Assembly (NCBI GenBank): GCA_031553195.1
Contig: JAVBLV010000117.1
Coordinates: forward strand, 1-23,925
Direction of reading: 5' to 3'
Origin: JAVBLV01 sp031553195
Lineage (GTDB): Bacteria; Bacteroidota; Bacteroidia; Bacteroidales; P3
Length of the DNA: 23,925 bases
Under the pieces are notes generated by a model, which did no database searches, had not been told where the DNA came from, and was given only the letters and a program-made list of their open reading frames with translations. Each line of letters starts with the position of its first letter. Within the stretch, counting starts at the first letter, position 1. The position numbers were made by a program, and so were the translations under genes. Below are positions 22,941 through 23,925 of the stretch, one piece after another.

Positions 22941-23925
22941 TTATTTTATAATTATTTTTTTTGTTGTAATATCCCCATTAGGTTCTGTAATTCTAAATAC
23001 ATAAGTACCTGCTGCCACATTCAAATAAAATTCAGTAACAGCTTGCGAAATAACTTTCTTTTCAATTAATTTTCCAAGCATATCGAATACTTCAATAATG
23101 GAGCCTTTTGCCATATCGCCAGGTAAATCCAGTGAAACATTGATTTTTTCGTTTACTTTACTTGGGTTAGGATAAATTCGGATGACGCCTTTTCCCACCG
23201 GAATCAACGTGTAAGGACAACTCATGCGTTTGGCGCCGTTAGAATAGGTAACTTCCACGGCAAAGGTTCCGCTCAGGCCTTTTTCGGCATAATATTGCGA
23301 ATGGCCTTTTTCGAGAATGGGCAACATACGGCCGTCGTCATACACGCGGTACCATTGAAATGATTTTATTTCCAAACGGTTGCCTGCCGAATCGCGGCGC
23401 GAAACAAAGAGCACATCGTCCCATTTTACCATAATGAACACATCGTTGCCTTTCACCTCGGCAGGATTGCTCATCACCGAACCGCAACTGCCGGTAACTT
23501 CCACCGTATAAGTGCCGTAGTAGGAAGCATCGGCATTTTCTTTTTCAAAAACGTTGGTCGTGGCGCCAAAAATAGGCAAACCGTTTCTATACCATTGATA
23601 AGTCAAATTGGCGCCGGTGGCTTTCACTTCCAAATGAAGGAAACCGCTGTCTTCACAAATAATATTTTCGGATTGCGGTTGTTGAGTGATCGTCACGTCA
23701 TTCATAATATCTATTACAAAATCATAAACGTTGCCATTTGAAGCACAGTCGTTTTGCACGGTCAAATGTCCCAAATAGGAAGCTGTTCTGACATTTGCCG
23801 GAATGGCAATGCGGATAACCGTGTCGGTCAACAATGCAAATGTGCTCATATTGCTGAATCCGGCGGCCAAAGCGGCTTCGCTGAATGTAATCTTATAATA
23901 AACCGGCAACGAAGGATTGTTGCTT
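22941..23925 (-). CDS. T9SS-sorted surface protein with Ig-like domains (5' end outside window)
   Basis: The frame is open to the window edge, so only the last 327 or so codons are seen. An Ig-like domain (about residues 85-150 of the visible part: ITQQPQSENIICEDSG, LTYQWYRNGLPIFGAT, YYGTYTVEVTGSCG) is followed by a related domain (FQWYRVYDDGRMLPILEKGHSQYY). A type A T9SS C-terminal sorting domain closes the protein: IRIYPNPSK, then EVFDMLGKLIEKKVI, and the terminal GTYVFRITEPNGDITTKKIIIK. This domain is removed after transport through the type IX system and the protein is attached to the cell surface or released. The repeat protein gene follows after 33 bp, and the OmpA-family gene comes after that. 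The total size and N-terminal content are unknown. Confidence 0.9.
   Translation of the reverse strand, partial: SNNPSLPVYYKITFSEAALAAGFSNMSTFALLTDTVIRIAIPANVRTASYLGHLTVQNDCASNGNVYDFVIDIMNDVTITQQPQSENIICEDSGFLHLEVKATGANLTYQWYRNGLPIFGATTNVFEKENADASYYGTYTVEVTGSCGSVMSNPAEVKGNDVFIMVKWDDVLFVSRRDSAGNRLEIKSFQWYRVYDDGRMLPILEKGHSQYYAEKGLSGTFAVEVTYSNGAKRMSCPYTLIPVGKGVIRIYPNPSKVNEKINVSLDLPGDMAKGSIIEVFDMLGKLIEKKVISQAVTEFYLNVAAGTYVFRITEPNGDITTKKIIIK

Overview
This window looks like an AT-rich chromosome segment of a Bacteroidota bacterium, most likely of the order Bacteroidales. The evidence is a protein with a type IX secretion (T9SS) C-terminal sorting domain, several promoter boxes of the Bacteroidota form TAnnTTTG, an OmpA-type beta-barrel/peptidoglycan-binding protein, a Bacteroidota-style HTH regulator fragment and weak Shine-Dalgarno signals. 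I cannot name the genus.

Layout. 1-1141: an outer-membrane barrel protein, GC-richer than its surroundings and bracketed by two arrays of a 7-bp repeat. 1212-5149: the most unusual part. A 741-residue protein reads as a periplasmic dCache sensor fused to a complete pentameric ligand-gated ion channel (pLGIC; extracellular beta-sandwich with pro-loop plus M1-M4). It is followed by an unrecognised secreted/membrane-anchored protein, and then, convergently and with no spacer, by an HTH-only remnant or variant of a WYL-type regulator. 5150-6326: about 1.2 kb of non-coding DNA with a tandem 21-bp repeat and an inverted-repeat element. 6327-7433: a YciO-type YrdC/Sua5 protein and D-aminoacyl-tRNA deacylase (dtd). 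7493-12570 (minus strand): a ComF-type phosphoribosyltransferase and a two-gene RND efflux pump (adaptor then permease, no outer-membrane factor nearby). 13002-16065: CoA pyrophosphatase-like Nudix hydrolase, CPA2 cation/proton antiporter and a Crp/Fnr regulator. 16091-17136: a 160-bp MITE directly abutting a dead IS5-family element whose ends it resembles; a second, inverted MITE copy lies at 12744-12896 and a lone element end at 18950. 17186-18788 (minus): a lipocalin-like lipoprotein and an EamA-family transporter. 19191-23925 (minus): a cell-surface locus with a T9SS-sorted Ig-like protein (cut by the window edge), a Cys-paired repeat protein and an OmpA-family barrel protein.

How the parts may work together. 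The channel gene and its downstream neighbour are same-strand and 65 bp apart, so they may form one sensory unit in the inner membrane and periplasm. The T9SS, repeat and OmpA genes look like one surface/adhesin cluster. The remaining genes are housekeeping or transport genes with their own promoters. All functional statements rest on reading motifs by eye; no database search or structure prediction was run.
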